A stretch of 64,000 nucleotides of DNA from JAEMQF01 sp963775015 (GTDB lineage Bacteria; Pseudomonadota; Gammaproteobacteria; Burkholderiales; Burkholderiaceae_C). Shown here in pieces: positions 42,404 through 51,072 of this stretch (position 1 is its first letter; the number at the start of each line of letters is the position of its first letter). The stretch lies in NCBI GenBank assembly GCA_963775015.1, contig CAVZHI010000007.1, positions 186,001 to 250,000 of the forward strand, in the 5' to 3' direction. The notes beneath the pieces were generated by a model. That model searched no databases, was not told the DNA's origin, and saw only the letters and a list, made by a program, of their open reading frames with translations. A program made the position numbers and the translations under genes.

Positions 42404-43390
42404 TCAAAAGTGCGTGCGAAGGTCCATTCCTGCGTAGAGCTGTTCCACCTGCGACTGATAGCCGTTGAACGGCAACGTCGGGCGCTTCTTCTGGAACACG
42501 CCATCTTCGCCGATGCGCCGCTCCGTCGCCTGGCTCCAACGCGGATGGTCCACCTGCGGGTTCACGTTCGAGTAGAAGCCGTACTCGCTGGAGTTGGCCT
42601 TGACCCAACTCGTCTGCGGTTGGGTTTCGGTGAAACGGATTTTCACCAATGACTTGCCGCTCTTGAAGCCGTACTTCCAGGGCACGACCAATCGGACCGG
42701 CGCCCCGTTCTGGTTCGGCAGGGTCTCGCCATACAAGCCCATGCACAAGAGCGCAAGCGGGTGCATCGCTTCGTCGATGCGCAGGCCTTCGACATAAGGC
42801 CAATCGAGAACCGAAGACTTGACGCCGGGCATCTGGGCGCGGTCGGCGAGCGTCACGAACTCAACGAACTTGGCATTGCCGGTGGGTTCAACCCTTTTGA
42901 TCAGCTCCGACAGCGAGTAACCGACCCAGGGAATCACCATCGACCACCCTTCGACGCAGCGCATGCGGTAAATGCGCTCCTCGAGAGGTGCAAGTTTGAG
43001 CAGTTCCTCAATGTCGAACGTTCGTGGGCGTTTCACCTCGCCTTCGACGCGCACGCTCCACGGCCGCACTTTGAGCGACCCGGCGTGTTGCGCGGGGTCG
43101 GCCTTGTCGGTGCCGAATTCGTAGAAGTTGTTGTACGTCGTGATGTCGGTGTAGCCGGTCGCGCGCTCCATCGTCAACGCGCCGGGGATCGGGCTGCGGA
43201 CCGTGGCCAGGGGCGCCAGCTTGCCGGGGCGTGTGGTCTGGGCGAGTGCGTCTCGAGTCGCCCAGGGTGCCAGTGCAGACGCCCCGACCGCGATGCGCTG
43301 CAACCATTCGCGGCGCGTCGTGTAGACATGCTGCGGCGTGATTTCAGAGCTGATCGGGTGCGTGTAGCCGCGGTCGGGGCAGAAGTGCAT
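42404..43390 (-). CDS. msrP: Periplasmic methionine-sulfoxide reductase MsrP, molybdopterin subunit
   Basis: This 328-residue Mo-enzyme repairs oxidised methionines in periplasmic proteins. A twin-arginine signal (TRREWLQRIAVGASALAPWA, Arg26-Arg27) directs Tat export. The Mo-ligand Cys is Cys145 in YRMRCVEGWSMVIPW. The segment VVPWKYGFKSGKSLVKI and the end QLYAGMDLRTHF are typical. The ATG at 43390 is chosen from several in-frame starts. Confidence 0.94.
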   Translation of the reverse strand: MHFCPDRGYTHPISSEITPQHVYTTRREWLQRIAVGASALAPWATRDALAQTTRPGKLAPLATVRSPIPGALTMERATGYTDITTYNNFYEFGTDKADPAQHAGSLKVRPWSVRVEGEVKRPRTFDIEELLKLAPLEERIYRMRCVEGWSMVIPWVGYSLSELIKRVEPTGNAKFVEFVTLADRAQMPGVKSSVLDWPYVEGLRIDEAMHPLALLCMGLYGETLPNQNGAPVRLVVPWKYGFKSGKSLVKIRFTETQPQTSWVKANSSEYGFYSNVNPQVDHPRWSQATERRIGEDGVFQKKRPTLPFNGYQSQVEQLYAGMDLRTHF

Positions 43391-43489
43391 GATGATGAAT
43401 GAGCCCGGTGAGCGGGCCACGCTGAGTCGGCCCCAAGCCGCAGTTCCTTACAGCGGCGACAAGGTGCTGCCGCGCGCTACTCGTTGAGG

Positions 43490-44122
43490 TCAGCGCAGGC
43501 CCGCAATGTAGTCGGCGACGGCCTTGATTTCCCTGTCGTTGAGCTTCGCGGCGACGTCGGTCATCTGGGTGCTGTTCTTCCGCGCCCCGCCGCGAAAGGC
43601 GACCAGTTGCGCTTCGGTGTAGTCGGCGTGTTGCCCCGCCAAGCGTGGGTACTGCGAGGGCAGGCCCGCACCGTTCGGGCTGTGGCACGCCGCGCACGCG
43701 GCAATGCTGCGATCCGCAATGCCGCCGCGATAGATGCGCTCTCCCAGCGCAACGAGCTCTTTGTTCTTGGAGAAGCCTGCCTTGGCCTGTTTGCCGGCGT
43801 AGAAGGCGGCAACATTTCGTGCGTCGTCGTCGCTCAGCGTCGCGGCAAAGCCTTTCATGATCGGGTTGTCACGCTTGCCGTTCTTGAATTCGGTCAACTG
43901 CTTGATCAGGTACTCGGGGTGCTGCCCCTGCAGGATCGGGTTCACTGGGATGCCGCGCGAGCCGTCAGCGGTGTGGCACGCGGCGCAGACCGCCGTCGAC
44001 GTGGCCTGGCCCTTGGCGATGTCGGGTTTGGCCGCCGCGGGCTGCGCATCGGCGGCGTACGCGCTCTGTGAGGCAGTCAGCAGGCAGGACAAGATCAGTG
44101 CAGCGGGTGCGATGGGCTTCAT
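43490..44122 (-). CDS. Diheme cytochrome c (c4-type)
   Basis: This 210-residue secreted protein has a signal peptide ending near AYAAD. There are two heme-attachment motifs, each CAACH: Cys46-His50 and one in the second half (AACAACHSPNG). Conserved c4-type phrases are IPVNPILQGQHPEYLIKQL and LPSQYPRLAGQHADYTEAQL. It probably carries electrons to a terminal oxidase. It is divergent from engB with a 41-bp gap, so promoters must overlap the gene starts. Confidence 0.92.
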   Translation of the reverse strand: MKPIAPAALILSCLLTASQSAYAADAQPAAAKPDIAKGQATSTAVCAACHTADGSRGIPVNPILQGQHPEYLIKQLTEFKNGKRDNPIMKGFAATLSDDDARNVAAFYAGKQAKAGFSKNKELVALGERIYRGGIADRSIAACAACHSPNGAGLPSQYPRLAGQHADYTEAQLVAFRGGARKNSTQMTDVAAKLNDREIKAVADYIAGLR

Positions 44123-44163
44123 GGCAGAGGGCAATCCTTGGCGCAAAACCGGCAGATTTTACA

Positions 44164-44910
44164 ATGCGCACTTTGGGCGAGCCGATGGCCGAGCAAATCG
44201 ATTCTGAATCCGGTTCGAAGGCGGCCCTCGCCGACGCCGCCAAGAGCGCGAAGATCGCACTTGCGTGGGCCCATACCGCACGCTTTGTCGACACCGCGGC
44301 GCAGCTCGACCAGTTGCCCGTCAGCGACCTGCCGGAGATCGCGTTCGTCGGCCGATCGAACGCGGGCAAATCGTCGGCGATCAACGCCTTGACGCAACAG
44401 CGTGGCCTGGCGTATGCATCCAAGACGCCGGGGCGCACGCAGCACCTCAACTTGTTTGCCCTGGGCCCGAAGGCGCAACCGAATGCGTTGTTCGTCGACC
44501 TGCCGGGCTACGGCTATGCGGCGGTGGCGCGCGGCGCGAAGCAGCGCTGGCAACAGGTGATGGCGCAGTACCTGGAGGTGCGCCGAAGCTTGTCGGGCCT
44601 GGTGCTGCTCGTCGATTCGCGGCTCGGCGCGACCGAACTCGATCAGCATCTGCTCGAGTTCGTCGAGCCACGTCTGCGCAGCGGCGCCGTGAAGTTGCTC
44701 GTCCTGCTGACCAAAATCGACAAGCTGAACCGCAGCGAGGCGAACGCCGCGGTGAAGAATATTCAGGCCACCTTGGCTGCGTTTGCCACCGACGAATCGG
44801 ACATCGGCGTGTCGCCGTTTTCGGTGCCCAAGAGCGTGGGCGTGGCGGACGTCGCGCAAGTCCTGCATCGATGGGTTGTCGGTCCGGCAGAGGGTGCGGC
44901 GCCGGCATGA
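44164..44910 (+). CDS. engB: Ribosome-biogenesis GTPase EngB (YsxC/YihA)
   Basis: This 248-residue TRAFAC GTPase has G1 GRSNAGKSS, then SKTPGRTQ, G3 DLPGYG and G4 TKIDK. It acts in large-subunit assembly. The ATG at 44164 follows a TTTTACAAT box; a second ATG at 44185 would remove seven residues. Divergence from a cytochrome c4 gene is common in beta- and gamma-proteobacteria. Confidence 0.94.
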   Translation: MRTLGEPMAEQIDSESGSKAALADAAKSAKIALAWAHTARFVDTAAQLDQLPVSDLPEIAFVGRSNAGKSSAINALTQQRGLAYASKTPGRTQHLNLFALGPKAQPNALFVDLPGYGYAAVARGAKQRWQQVMAQYLEVRRSLSGLVLLVDSRLGATELDQHLLEFVEPRLRSGAVKLLVLLTKIDKLNRSEANAAVKNIQATLAAFATDESDIGVSPFSVPKSVGVADVAQVLHRWVVGPAEGAAPA

Positions 44911-44914
44911 AAGA

Positions 44915-44938
44915 AAAGGGCTGCCGAAGCAGCCCTTT
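44915..44938. terminator. Bidirectional terminator between engB and groEL
   Basis: AAAGGGCTGC and GCAGCCCTTT form a perfect 10-bp stem with a CGAA loop between two convergent genes. On the minus strand the stem is followed by TTCTTTC, making it a good intrinsic terminator for groESL. Confidence 0.8.
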
Positions 44939-44992
44939 GCAGATCGTGACGTCGCGACGCGCCGAGACGGAACCGGCGCGAGGCAGCGGACC

Positions 44993-46646
44993 TTACATGT
45001 CCATGCCGCCCATGCCGCCCATTCCACCCATTCCGCCGCCGCCCATGCCGCCGCCGGGTGAATCTTCCTTCGGCGCTTCGCTGACCATGGCTTCCGTGGT
45101 GAGCATCAGCGACGCAACCGATGCGGCATTCTGCAGAGCAATGCGCGTCACCTTGGTCGGGTCCAGAATGCCCATCTCGATCATGTCGCCATACTGGCCG
45201 TTCTGCGCGTTGTAGCCGTAGTTGCCCTTGCCGGCCAACACCGCGTTGACGACGACGCTCGACTCTTCACCGGCGTTCGAAACGATGATGCGAATCGGCT
45301 CTTCCACCGCGCGCAGGATCAGCTTGATGCCGGCTTCCTGATCCGGGTTGTCGCCCTTGATCTTGCCCGCACCCTGCTTGGCACGCAGCAGCGCCACACC
45401 GCCGCCGGCGACGATGCCTTCTTCCACCGCAGCGCGCGTCGCGTGCAGTGCGTCTTCGACGCGAGCCTTTTTCTCTTTCATCTCGACTTCAGTGGCGGCA
45501 CCGACCTTGATCAGCGCCACGCCGCCGGCCAGCTTGGCCACGCGCTCCTGGAGCTTTTCTTTGTCGTAGTCGCTCGTCGCTTCTTCGATCTGCACGCGCA
45601 CTTGCTTGACGCGCGCTTCGATGTCGGCAGCGGCGCCGTTGCCGTCGATGATGGTGGTGTTTTCTTTCGCCACTTCGACGCGCTTGGCCTGGCCCAGATC
45701 GGCCAGCGTGACCTTCTCCAGCGTCAGGCCGACTTCTTCAGCGATGACCTTGCCGCCCGTCAGGATGGCGATGTCTTCGAGCATCGCCTTGCGGCGGTCA
45801 CCGAAGCCCGGTGCCTTGACGGCGCAGACCTTGAGGATGCCGCGGATCGTGTTCACGACCAGCGTCGCCAAGCGCTTCGCCTTCGACTTCTTCGGCAACG
45901 ATCAGCAGCGGGCGACCGGCCTTGGCCACGGCTTCCAGCGTCGGCAGCAGTTCGCGAATGTTGCTGATCTTCTTGTCGAACAGCAGCACGAACGGGTTGT
46001 CGAGGATCGCCGCTTGCTTTTCCGGGTTGTTGATGAAGTAGGGCGAGAGGTAGCCACGGTCGAACTGCATGCCTTCGACGACTTCGAGCTCGCTGTTCAG
46101 GCTCTTGCCGTCTTCGACGGTGATCACGCCTTCCTTGCCGACCTTGTCCATCGCCTCGGCGATGATCTTGCCGACTTCTTCATCGCTGTTCGCCGAGATC
46201 GTGCCGACCTGGGCGATCTCTTTCGATGTCGTCGTGGGCTTGGACTGCTTCTTCAGCTGCTCGACGAGCGCCAGAACGGCCTTGTCGATGCCGCGCTTCA
46301 GGTCCATCGGGTTCATTCCGGCGGCGACGTACTTCATGCCTTCGCGGATGATCGCTTGGGCGAGCACGGTCGCGGTGGTCGTGCCGTCACCGGCGATGTC
46401 GCTGGTCTTGGAAGCGACTTCCTTGACCATCTGCGCGCCCATGTTCTGGAGCTTGTCTTTCAGCTCGATTTCCTTCGCCACCGACACACCGTCCTTGGTG
46501 ACGGTGGGGGCGCCGAAGCTGCGCTCGAGCACGACGTTGCGGCCTTTGGGGCCGAGCGTCACTTTGACCGCGTTGGCCAGGATGTTCACACCCTCGACCA
46601 TGCGGGCGCGGGCGTCGCCGCCGAATACGACTTCTTTTGCTGCCAT
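44993..46646 (-). CDS. groEL: Chaperonin GroEL (one apparent frameshift near 45870)
   Basis: The 5' part reads MAAKEVVFGGDARARMVEGV through LLIVAEEVEGEAL; the rest continues in another frame from ATLVVNTIRGILKVCAVKAP to the Gly-Gly-Met tail (GGGMGGGGMGGMGGMGGMDM). Deleting one T (GCGCTTGGCG to GCGCTGGCG, forward 45870-45871) gives an uninterrupted 550-residue GroEL. The ATPase motif GDGTTTATVLA is intact. Because GroEL is normally essential, an assembly error is likely unless another groEL copy exists. It lies 29 bp downstream of groES under CIRCE control. Confidence 0.9.
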
Positions 46647-46675
46647 TTGATTTCTCTCCTAGTGCTTTGGAATAC

Positions 46676-46972
46676 TTACTTCTTCTCGACGACGGCGAAG
46701 AGGTCTTCTTCGCGCATCACGAGCAGCTCATCGCCATCGACCTTGACGGTCTGGCCGCTGTACTTGCCGAACAGCACGCGGTCGCCGGTCTTGACGTTCA
46801 GGGCGATGAAGTCGCCGTTCTTTTCATTGCGCTTGCCCGGGCCCACGGCCAAGACTTCACCCTGGTCGGGCTTCTCGGCGGCGTTGTCGGGAATGACGAT
46901 CCCCGAAGCGGTCTTGGTTTCTTGTTCGAGGCGCTTGACGATCACGCGATCGTGCAACGGACGAAGTTTCAT
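46676..46972 (-). CDS. groES: Co-chaperonin GroES
   Basis: This 98-residue heptameric lid of GroEL reads MKLRPLHDRVIVKRLEQETK; it has the mobile-loop region TASGIVIPDNAAEKP and the GKYSGQTVKVDGDELLVM core. It is the first gene of groESL, with a 5' leader of about 135 nt carrying the CIRCE element. Confidence 0.97.
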   Translation of the reverse strand: MKLRPLHDRVIVKRLEQETKTASGIVIPDNAAEKPDQGEVLAVGPGKRNEKNGDFIALNVKTGDRVLFGKYSGQTVKVDGDELLVMREEDLFAVVEKK

Positions 46973-47080
46973 AGCATCTCCTTGATGAATAGCAACTCAC
47001 AATTTGTGGGGTCTTGAGGCAGAGTGTGCGCTCAATCACTTCTTTGGCATCGATCCCTGTCGAAGACGGGGAAGTTGCCG

Positions 47081-47107
47081 TTAGCACTCAATAGGCGCGA
47101 GTGCTAG
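47081..47107 (-). promoter_or_regulatory. CIRCE element (HrcA operator) of groESL
   Basis: TTAGCACTC-N9-GAGTGCTAG matches the CIRCE consensus TTAGCACTC-N9-GAGTGCTAA in 17 of 18 positions. It lies about 110 bp upstream of groES, just downstream of the predicted transcription start, so HrcA repression is expected. Confidence 0.93.
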
Positions 47108-47116
47108 CAGCGAGAG

Positions 47117-47145
47117 TATATAGGCCTGCGCCGCGCCCTTTCAAG
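47117..47145 (-). promoter_or_regulatory. Sigma-32 (RpoH)-like promoter of groESL
   Basis: On the minus strand CTTGAAA (47145-47139) is followed after 14 bp by CCTATATA (47124-47117), close to the heat-shock consensus CTTGAAA-N11-16-CCCCATNT. The predicted start point falls immediately upstream of the CIRCE operator. Confidence 0.65.
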
Positions 47146-47190
47146 CCCGGCCGCGAGTTCGTTTCGGGCGCCGCGAGACAATTCGGCGCT

Positions 47191-48099
47191 ATGACCCCTG
47201 GCCCTGGTCGAAGCCGACTTTCCCTTTACCTGGATCTGATCCGTTGGGACCGGCCGGCAGGAACCTATCTTCTGCTCTGGCCCACGCTCTGTGCACTCTG
47301 GCTTGCCGCACGCGGCTTTCCGGGTTGGCACCTGCTCGTCGTCTTCACGCTCGGCACGTTTCTGATGCGAAGCGCGGGCTGTGCGCTGAATGATGTCGCC
47401 GATCGCGACTTCGACAGGCATGTCAAGCGCACCGCGCAGCGCCCGGTGACGAGCGGCGCAGTCAGCGTCAAGGAAGCGCTCGGGCTCGGGGCCGCGCTCG
47501 CCCTGCTTGCTTTTGGCCTCGTGCTCACGACCAACGTGTCAGCCGTGGCCTGGAGTTTCGCCGCGCTCGCGGTGACCGCGGTCTACCCGTACACGAAGCG
47601 TTTCTTCTCGATGCCGCAAGCCGTTCTCGGCGTCGCGTTCAGCTTCGGCATCCCGATGGCGTTTGCCGCGGTCGGCGGCAGTTCTTCCTGGAGTCTTCGC
47701 GACACCGTTGCCGCCGTACCGCCTTTGGCGTGGTGGCTGCTGCTCGGCAATTTGTTCTGGGTCCTGGCGTACGACACCGAATACGCGATGGTCGATCGCG
47801 ACGACGACCTCAAGCTCGGCATCCAGACCTCGGCCATCACCCTCGGGCGCTTCGACGTTGCCGCGGTGATGCTTTGTTATGCGCTCTACCTCAGCCTCTG
47901 GGCCTGGCTTGGCACCCACGCGGGCCTGGGTTGGATCTACGCCGGCGCGATCGGCATCGCGGCGCTGATCGCCGCCTGGCACTTCACCTTGATCCGCAGC
48001 CGCAGCCGCGAGGGGTGTTTCCGCGCCTTTCGCCTGAATCACTGGATCGGCTTCACGCTGCTGTGCGGCGTGGTGCTCGACTACGCGACTCAGGGGTAG
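47191..48099 (+). CDS. ubiA: 4-hydroxybenzoate polyprenyltransferase
   Basis: This 302-residue integral membrane prenyltransferase of ubiquinone synthesis has two Asp-rich motifs, NDVADRDFDRHVKRT and DTEYAMVDRDDDLKLGI, which bind Mg-pyrophosphate. It has eight or nine predicted helices. The ATG at 47191 is preferred to the longer frame, which would run into the groESL promoter. It converges on gdhA with a 10-bp overlap. Confidence 0.95.
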   Translation: MTPGPGRSRLSLYLDLIRWDRPAGTYLLLWPTLCALWLAARGFPGWHLLVVFTLGTFLMRSAGCALNDVADRDFDRHVKRTAQRPVTSGAVSVKEALGLGAALALLAFGLVLTTNVSAVAWSFAALAVTAVYPYTKRFFSMPQAVLGVAFSFGIPMAFAAVGGSSSWSLRDTVAAVPPLAWWLLLGNLFWVLAYDTEYAMVDRDDDLKLGIQTSAITLGRFDVAAVMLCYALYLSLWAWLGTHAGLGWIYAGAIGIAALIAAWHFTLIRSRSREGCFRAFRLNHWIGFTLLCGVVLDYATQG

Positions 48100-49361
48100 A
48101 GGCCGCGCTCCTGGCGTGCCAGCAGGATGCGCTCGCACGCGACAGCGAAGGTCGCGGTACGCAAACTGATCTTGTACCGGTTTGCCGTGTCCCAAATCTT
48201 GCGCAGCGCCTCGACCATGATCTTGTCCAGGCGCACGTTGATTTCGTCCTCGCTCCAGAAGAAGCTGCTGAAGTCCTGCACCCACTCGAAGTAGCTCACC
48301 GTCACGCCGCCCGCGTTGCAGATGACGTCGGGCATGACGAGGATTCCGCGTTCGGCAAAAACGTCGTCGGCTTCCGGCAGCGTCGGCCCGTTCGCGCCTT
48401 CGAGAATCAACTTCGCCTTGATGCGGTTCGCGCGGCCCGGGTCGATCTGCCCTTCGAGTGCCGCGGGGATCAGGATGTCGCAGTCGACGTCCCAGAAGGC
48501 CTCGGTGTCGATGCGTTCGCCGTCGGGGTGCTGCCCGATGCCGCCTGTCCGCTTGATTGTTTCGTTGACTTTGGCGATATCGAAGCCCTTCGCGTTGACG
48601 CGCGAGCCGGTGTGGTCCTGCATCGCGACGAGCCTCCCGCCGGCACCGACAAACAGCTCGGCCGCCGTGGCGCCCACATTGCCCATGCCTTGAACGGCGA
48701 TCCTCGCGCCGTTCAAGTTCATGCCGATCGCAACCGCCGCCTCGCGTCCGGTAATGAATACGCCGCGTCCCGTCGCCTTCACGCGTCCCAGCGAGCCGCC
48801 AAGGTGGATCGGTTTGCCGGTGACGACGCCGGTCGCGGTCGCGCCGGTGTTCATCGAGTACGTGTCCATCATCCACGCCATGATCTGCGCGTTCGTGTTC
48901 ACGTCGGGCGCCGGGATGTCGGTCTGCGGCCCGATGATGATGCCGATCTCGCTCGTGTAGCGCCGCGTCATGCGCTCGAGTTCCTTGTTCGACAGCAGCT
49001 TCGGGTCGACCCGGATCCCGCCTTTCGCTCCGCCATAGGGCAGGCCGACGCCGGCGTTCTTGATCGTCATCCATGCGGCAAGCGCCATCACTTCTTCGAG
49101 CGTGACGTCGGGGTGGTAGCGCACCCCGCCCTTGCCGGGCCCACGCGACAGGCTGTGCTGAACGCGGTAGCCCTCGAAATGGCGCACCGTGCCGTCGTCC
49201 ATTTCGATCGGAACGTCGACGATGAGCGAGCGCTTCGGGCGTTTCAGCGACTCCGCCCAACGCGCCAGTGGCCCGAGATAGGGCAGGACGCGGTCGACCT
49301 GCGTCAGGTAGGTGTGCCAGGGACTCGCGTCGCCGGGAGTGATGTACGACAGGTAGCTCAT
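48090..49361 (-). CDS. gdhA: Glu/Leu/Phe/Val-type glutamate dehydrogenase
   Basis: This 423-residue enzyme interconverts glutamate and 2-oxoglutarate. Substrate and catalytic lysines are in GPGKGG (Lys77), MTIKN (Lys101) and GGAKGGI (Lys113). The Rossmann loop is VQGMGNVG. The length and the phrase FEWVQDFSSFFWSEDEIN match the roughly 420-residue NAD-preferring beta-proteobacterial GdhA group; cofactor preference is inferred. Confidence 0.94.
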   Translation of the reverse strand: MSYLSYITPGDASPWHTYLTQVDRVLPYLGPLARWAESLKRPKRSLIVDVPIEMDDGTVRHFEGYRVQHSLSRGPGKGGVRYHPDVTLEEVMALAAWMTIKNAGVGLPYGGAKGGIRVDPKLLSNKELERMTRRYTSEIGIIIGPQTDIPAPDVNTNAQIMAWMMDTYSMNTGATATGVVTGKPIHLGGSLGRVKATGRGVFITGREAAVAIGMNLNGARIAVQGMGNVGATAAELFVGAGGRLVAMQDHTGSRVNAKGFDIAKVNETIKRTGGIGQHPDGERIDTEAFWDVDCDILIPAALEGQIDPGRANRIKAKLILEGANGPTLPEADDVFAERGILVMPDVICNAGGVTVSYFEWVQDFSSFFWSEDEINVRLDKIMVEALRKIWDTANRYKISLRTATFAVACERILLARQERGLYP

Positions 49362-49420
49362 TCGTCGCTCCTTCTCGAATCGCGCGCCGCCGCGGAGCGC
49401 GCCTCAGTGCATGCGGCCCC

Positions 49421-50245
49421 CTACGCGGCGGGTGGCGCGCCCGCGAATTGATCGCCCAGTTCGGTGGCGCGTTTGCGCGCTGCATGCAGCGCCGCGACAA
49501 AGACCGCCTTGACACCCTGTTGCTCCAGAACCTGCAGCGCCGCGTGGGTCGTCCCACCCTTGGAGGTGACGCGCTCGCGCAATGTCGACGGCGCCTCCGG
49601 CGACGCCTCGGCCAGCGCAGTGGCGCCGGCAAAGGTCGCCAGAGCCAGCCTGCGCCCCACTTCGGAGCTCAGCCCCATCTCGCCTGCGGCCTGCAGCATC
49701 GCCTCGAGGAAATAGAACACGTAGGCCGGCCCCGAGCCCGACAGCGCTGTCACGGCGTCGAGGTCGGCTTCCTGGTCGACCCAGAGCGTCGTCCCCGCCG
49801 CGCGCAATACCCGTTCGGTGAGGCTTCGTTCGGTGGCGTTCACCGCCGCTGCCGCGTACAGCGCCGCCATCCCTTGGCCGATCAGCGCCGGGGTGTTGGG
49901 CATGGCCCGCACGACGCGCGGGGTGTGCAATGCCTGCGCGATGGCGCCGACACGGATTCCCGCCATCACGCTCAGCTGCAGCGCCTGGCTCAGCACCGGC
50001 ACGCCAAGCCGCGCCGCTTCGGCGAAAACCTGCGGCTTGACAGCCCAGACGACCAAGCCGGCGTCGGCCAGACCGGCGTCCACGGCCGGCTGGCCGGTCA
50101 CGCCGAAGTCGCTGCGCAGCCTGTCGCGTTGCGCAGCATTCGGCTCCACGACGTGCAACTCCGCCGCCGCGCGGCCTTGCTTGAGCAGCCCGCTGATGAT
50201 GGCGCTGGCCATGTTCCCGCCGCCGACAAAAACGATTCGCTGCAT
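49421..50245 (-). CDS. proC: Pyrroline-5-carboxylate reductase
   Basis: This 274-residue enzyme makes proline from pyrroline-5-carboxylate using NAD(P)H. The cofactor motif is VGGGNMASAI near the start; AVKPQ, RAMPNTPALIGQG, TALSGSGPAYVFYF and TSKGGTT are the family signatures. The ATG at 50245 is chosen from homology. It lies 53 bp downstream of yggS, the usual pairing. Confidence 0.95.
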   Translation of the reverse strand: MQRIVFVGGGNMASAIISGLLKQGRAAAELHVVEPNAAQRDRLRSDFGVTGQPAVDAGLADAGLVVWAVKPQVFAEAARLGVPVLSQALQLSVMAGIRVGAIAQALHTPRVVRAMPNTPALIGQGMAALYAAAAVNATERSLTERVLRAAGTTLWVDQEADLDAVTALSGSGPAYVFYFLEAMLQAAGEMGLSSEVGRRLALATFAGATALAEASPEAPSTLRERVTSKGGTTHAALQVLEQQGVKAVFVAALHAARKRATELGDQFAGAPPAA

Positions 50246-50298
50246 GGCGCCAGTGTAAGCACCTCGACGCGCGTCCAAGCCGCGCCATGCGGGTCAGC

Positions 50299-51009
50299 TC
50301 AGCCGGCGCTCGAGCCCGGCGCAACGCGCGCGCCGAAGATCGCCGTACCGACGCGAACCAGCGTCGCGCCTTCCAGAATTGCCGCTTCCAGGTCGGCCGT
50401 CATCCCCATCGACAAGGTGTCGAGTGCCAGGCCGTCCCGGTTCAGCGCCTCGAAGAGATCGCGCAATTCGCGGTGCGCTGCACGCTGGGCCTGCAGCCCG
50501 CTCGCCGGCTCGGGGATCGCCATCAGACCGCGCAGGCGCAAACCCGCCAAACCCTGCACGGCGCGCGCCAGGGCAAGTGCCTCGCCGGGCAGCACGCCGG
50601 CCTTGCTCGACTCGGCACTGATGTTGACCTGAAGGCAGACCTGCAGCAGCGCATGCCGCGCCGGGCGTTGCTCGCTGAGGCGCTGCGCGACCTTGAACCG
50701 GTCGACGCTGTGGACCCAGTCGAAGTGCTCGGCGATCGGCCGCGTCTTGTTCGTCTGGATCGGCCCGATCATGTGCCACGTCACGCGGCTGCGCAGGTCG
50801 GCGAGTTCGATGATCTTGGCCAAGCCTTCCTGGGCGTAGTTTTCGCCGAAGTGGGATTCGCCCGCCTGCGCCGCCTCGCGCACGCCGGCCGCAGGAACCG
50901 TCTTGCTCACGCACAGCAACGTGACGCTTTGCACGGGCCTGCGCGCGGCCAGGCAGGCGTCGGCGATGCGGCGGCGAACCGTGCCAATGTTGTCTGCGAT
51001 CATCGCCAT
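50299..51009 (-). CDS. yggS: YggS-family PLP homeostasis protein
   Basis: This 236-residue fold-type III PLP-binding protein has the PLP lysine in LLCVSKTVP. Other conserved features are HFGENYAQE, WHMIGPIQTNK, QVNISAESSKAG, LSMGMTADLEAAI and VRVGTAIFGAR. It balances cellular PLP/PNP rather than acting as a classical enzyme. Starts at 51009 and 51003 are both possible. It is divergent from pilT with a 63-bp gap, a conserved arrangement. Confidence 0.94.
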   Translation of the reverse strand: MAMIADNIGTVRRRIADACLAARRPVQSVTLLCVSKTVPAAGVREAAQAGESHFGENYAQEGLAKIIELADLRSRVTWHMIGPIQTNKTRPIAEHFDWVHSVDRFKVAQRLSEQRPARHALLQVCLQVNISAESSKAGVLPGEALALARAVQGLAGLRLRGLMAIPEPASGLQAQRAAHRELRDLFEALNRDGLALDTLSMGMTADLEAAILEGATLVRVGTAIFGARVAPGSSAG

Positions 51010-51072
51010 AATCAACCGAGAGTATCGCGTTCGCGCGGCCAACGGGCTCCCTCGACACTCATTCAAGACACC

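Noticed and set aside
44993..45062. Gly-Met repeat (GGGMGG...) as a possible tandem repeat element
   Set aside because: It is the normal GGM C-terminal tail of GroEL.
47539..49632. 697-codon open frame spanning gdhA and ubiA
   Set aside because: Shifted or antisense frame with extreme Arg content; gdhA and ubiA explain the DNA.
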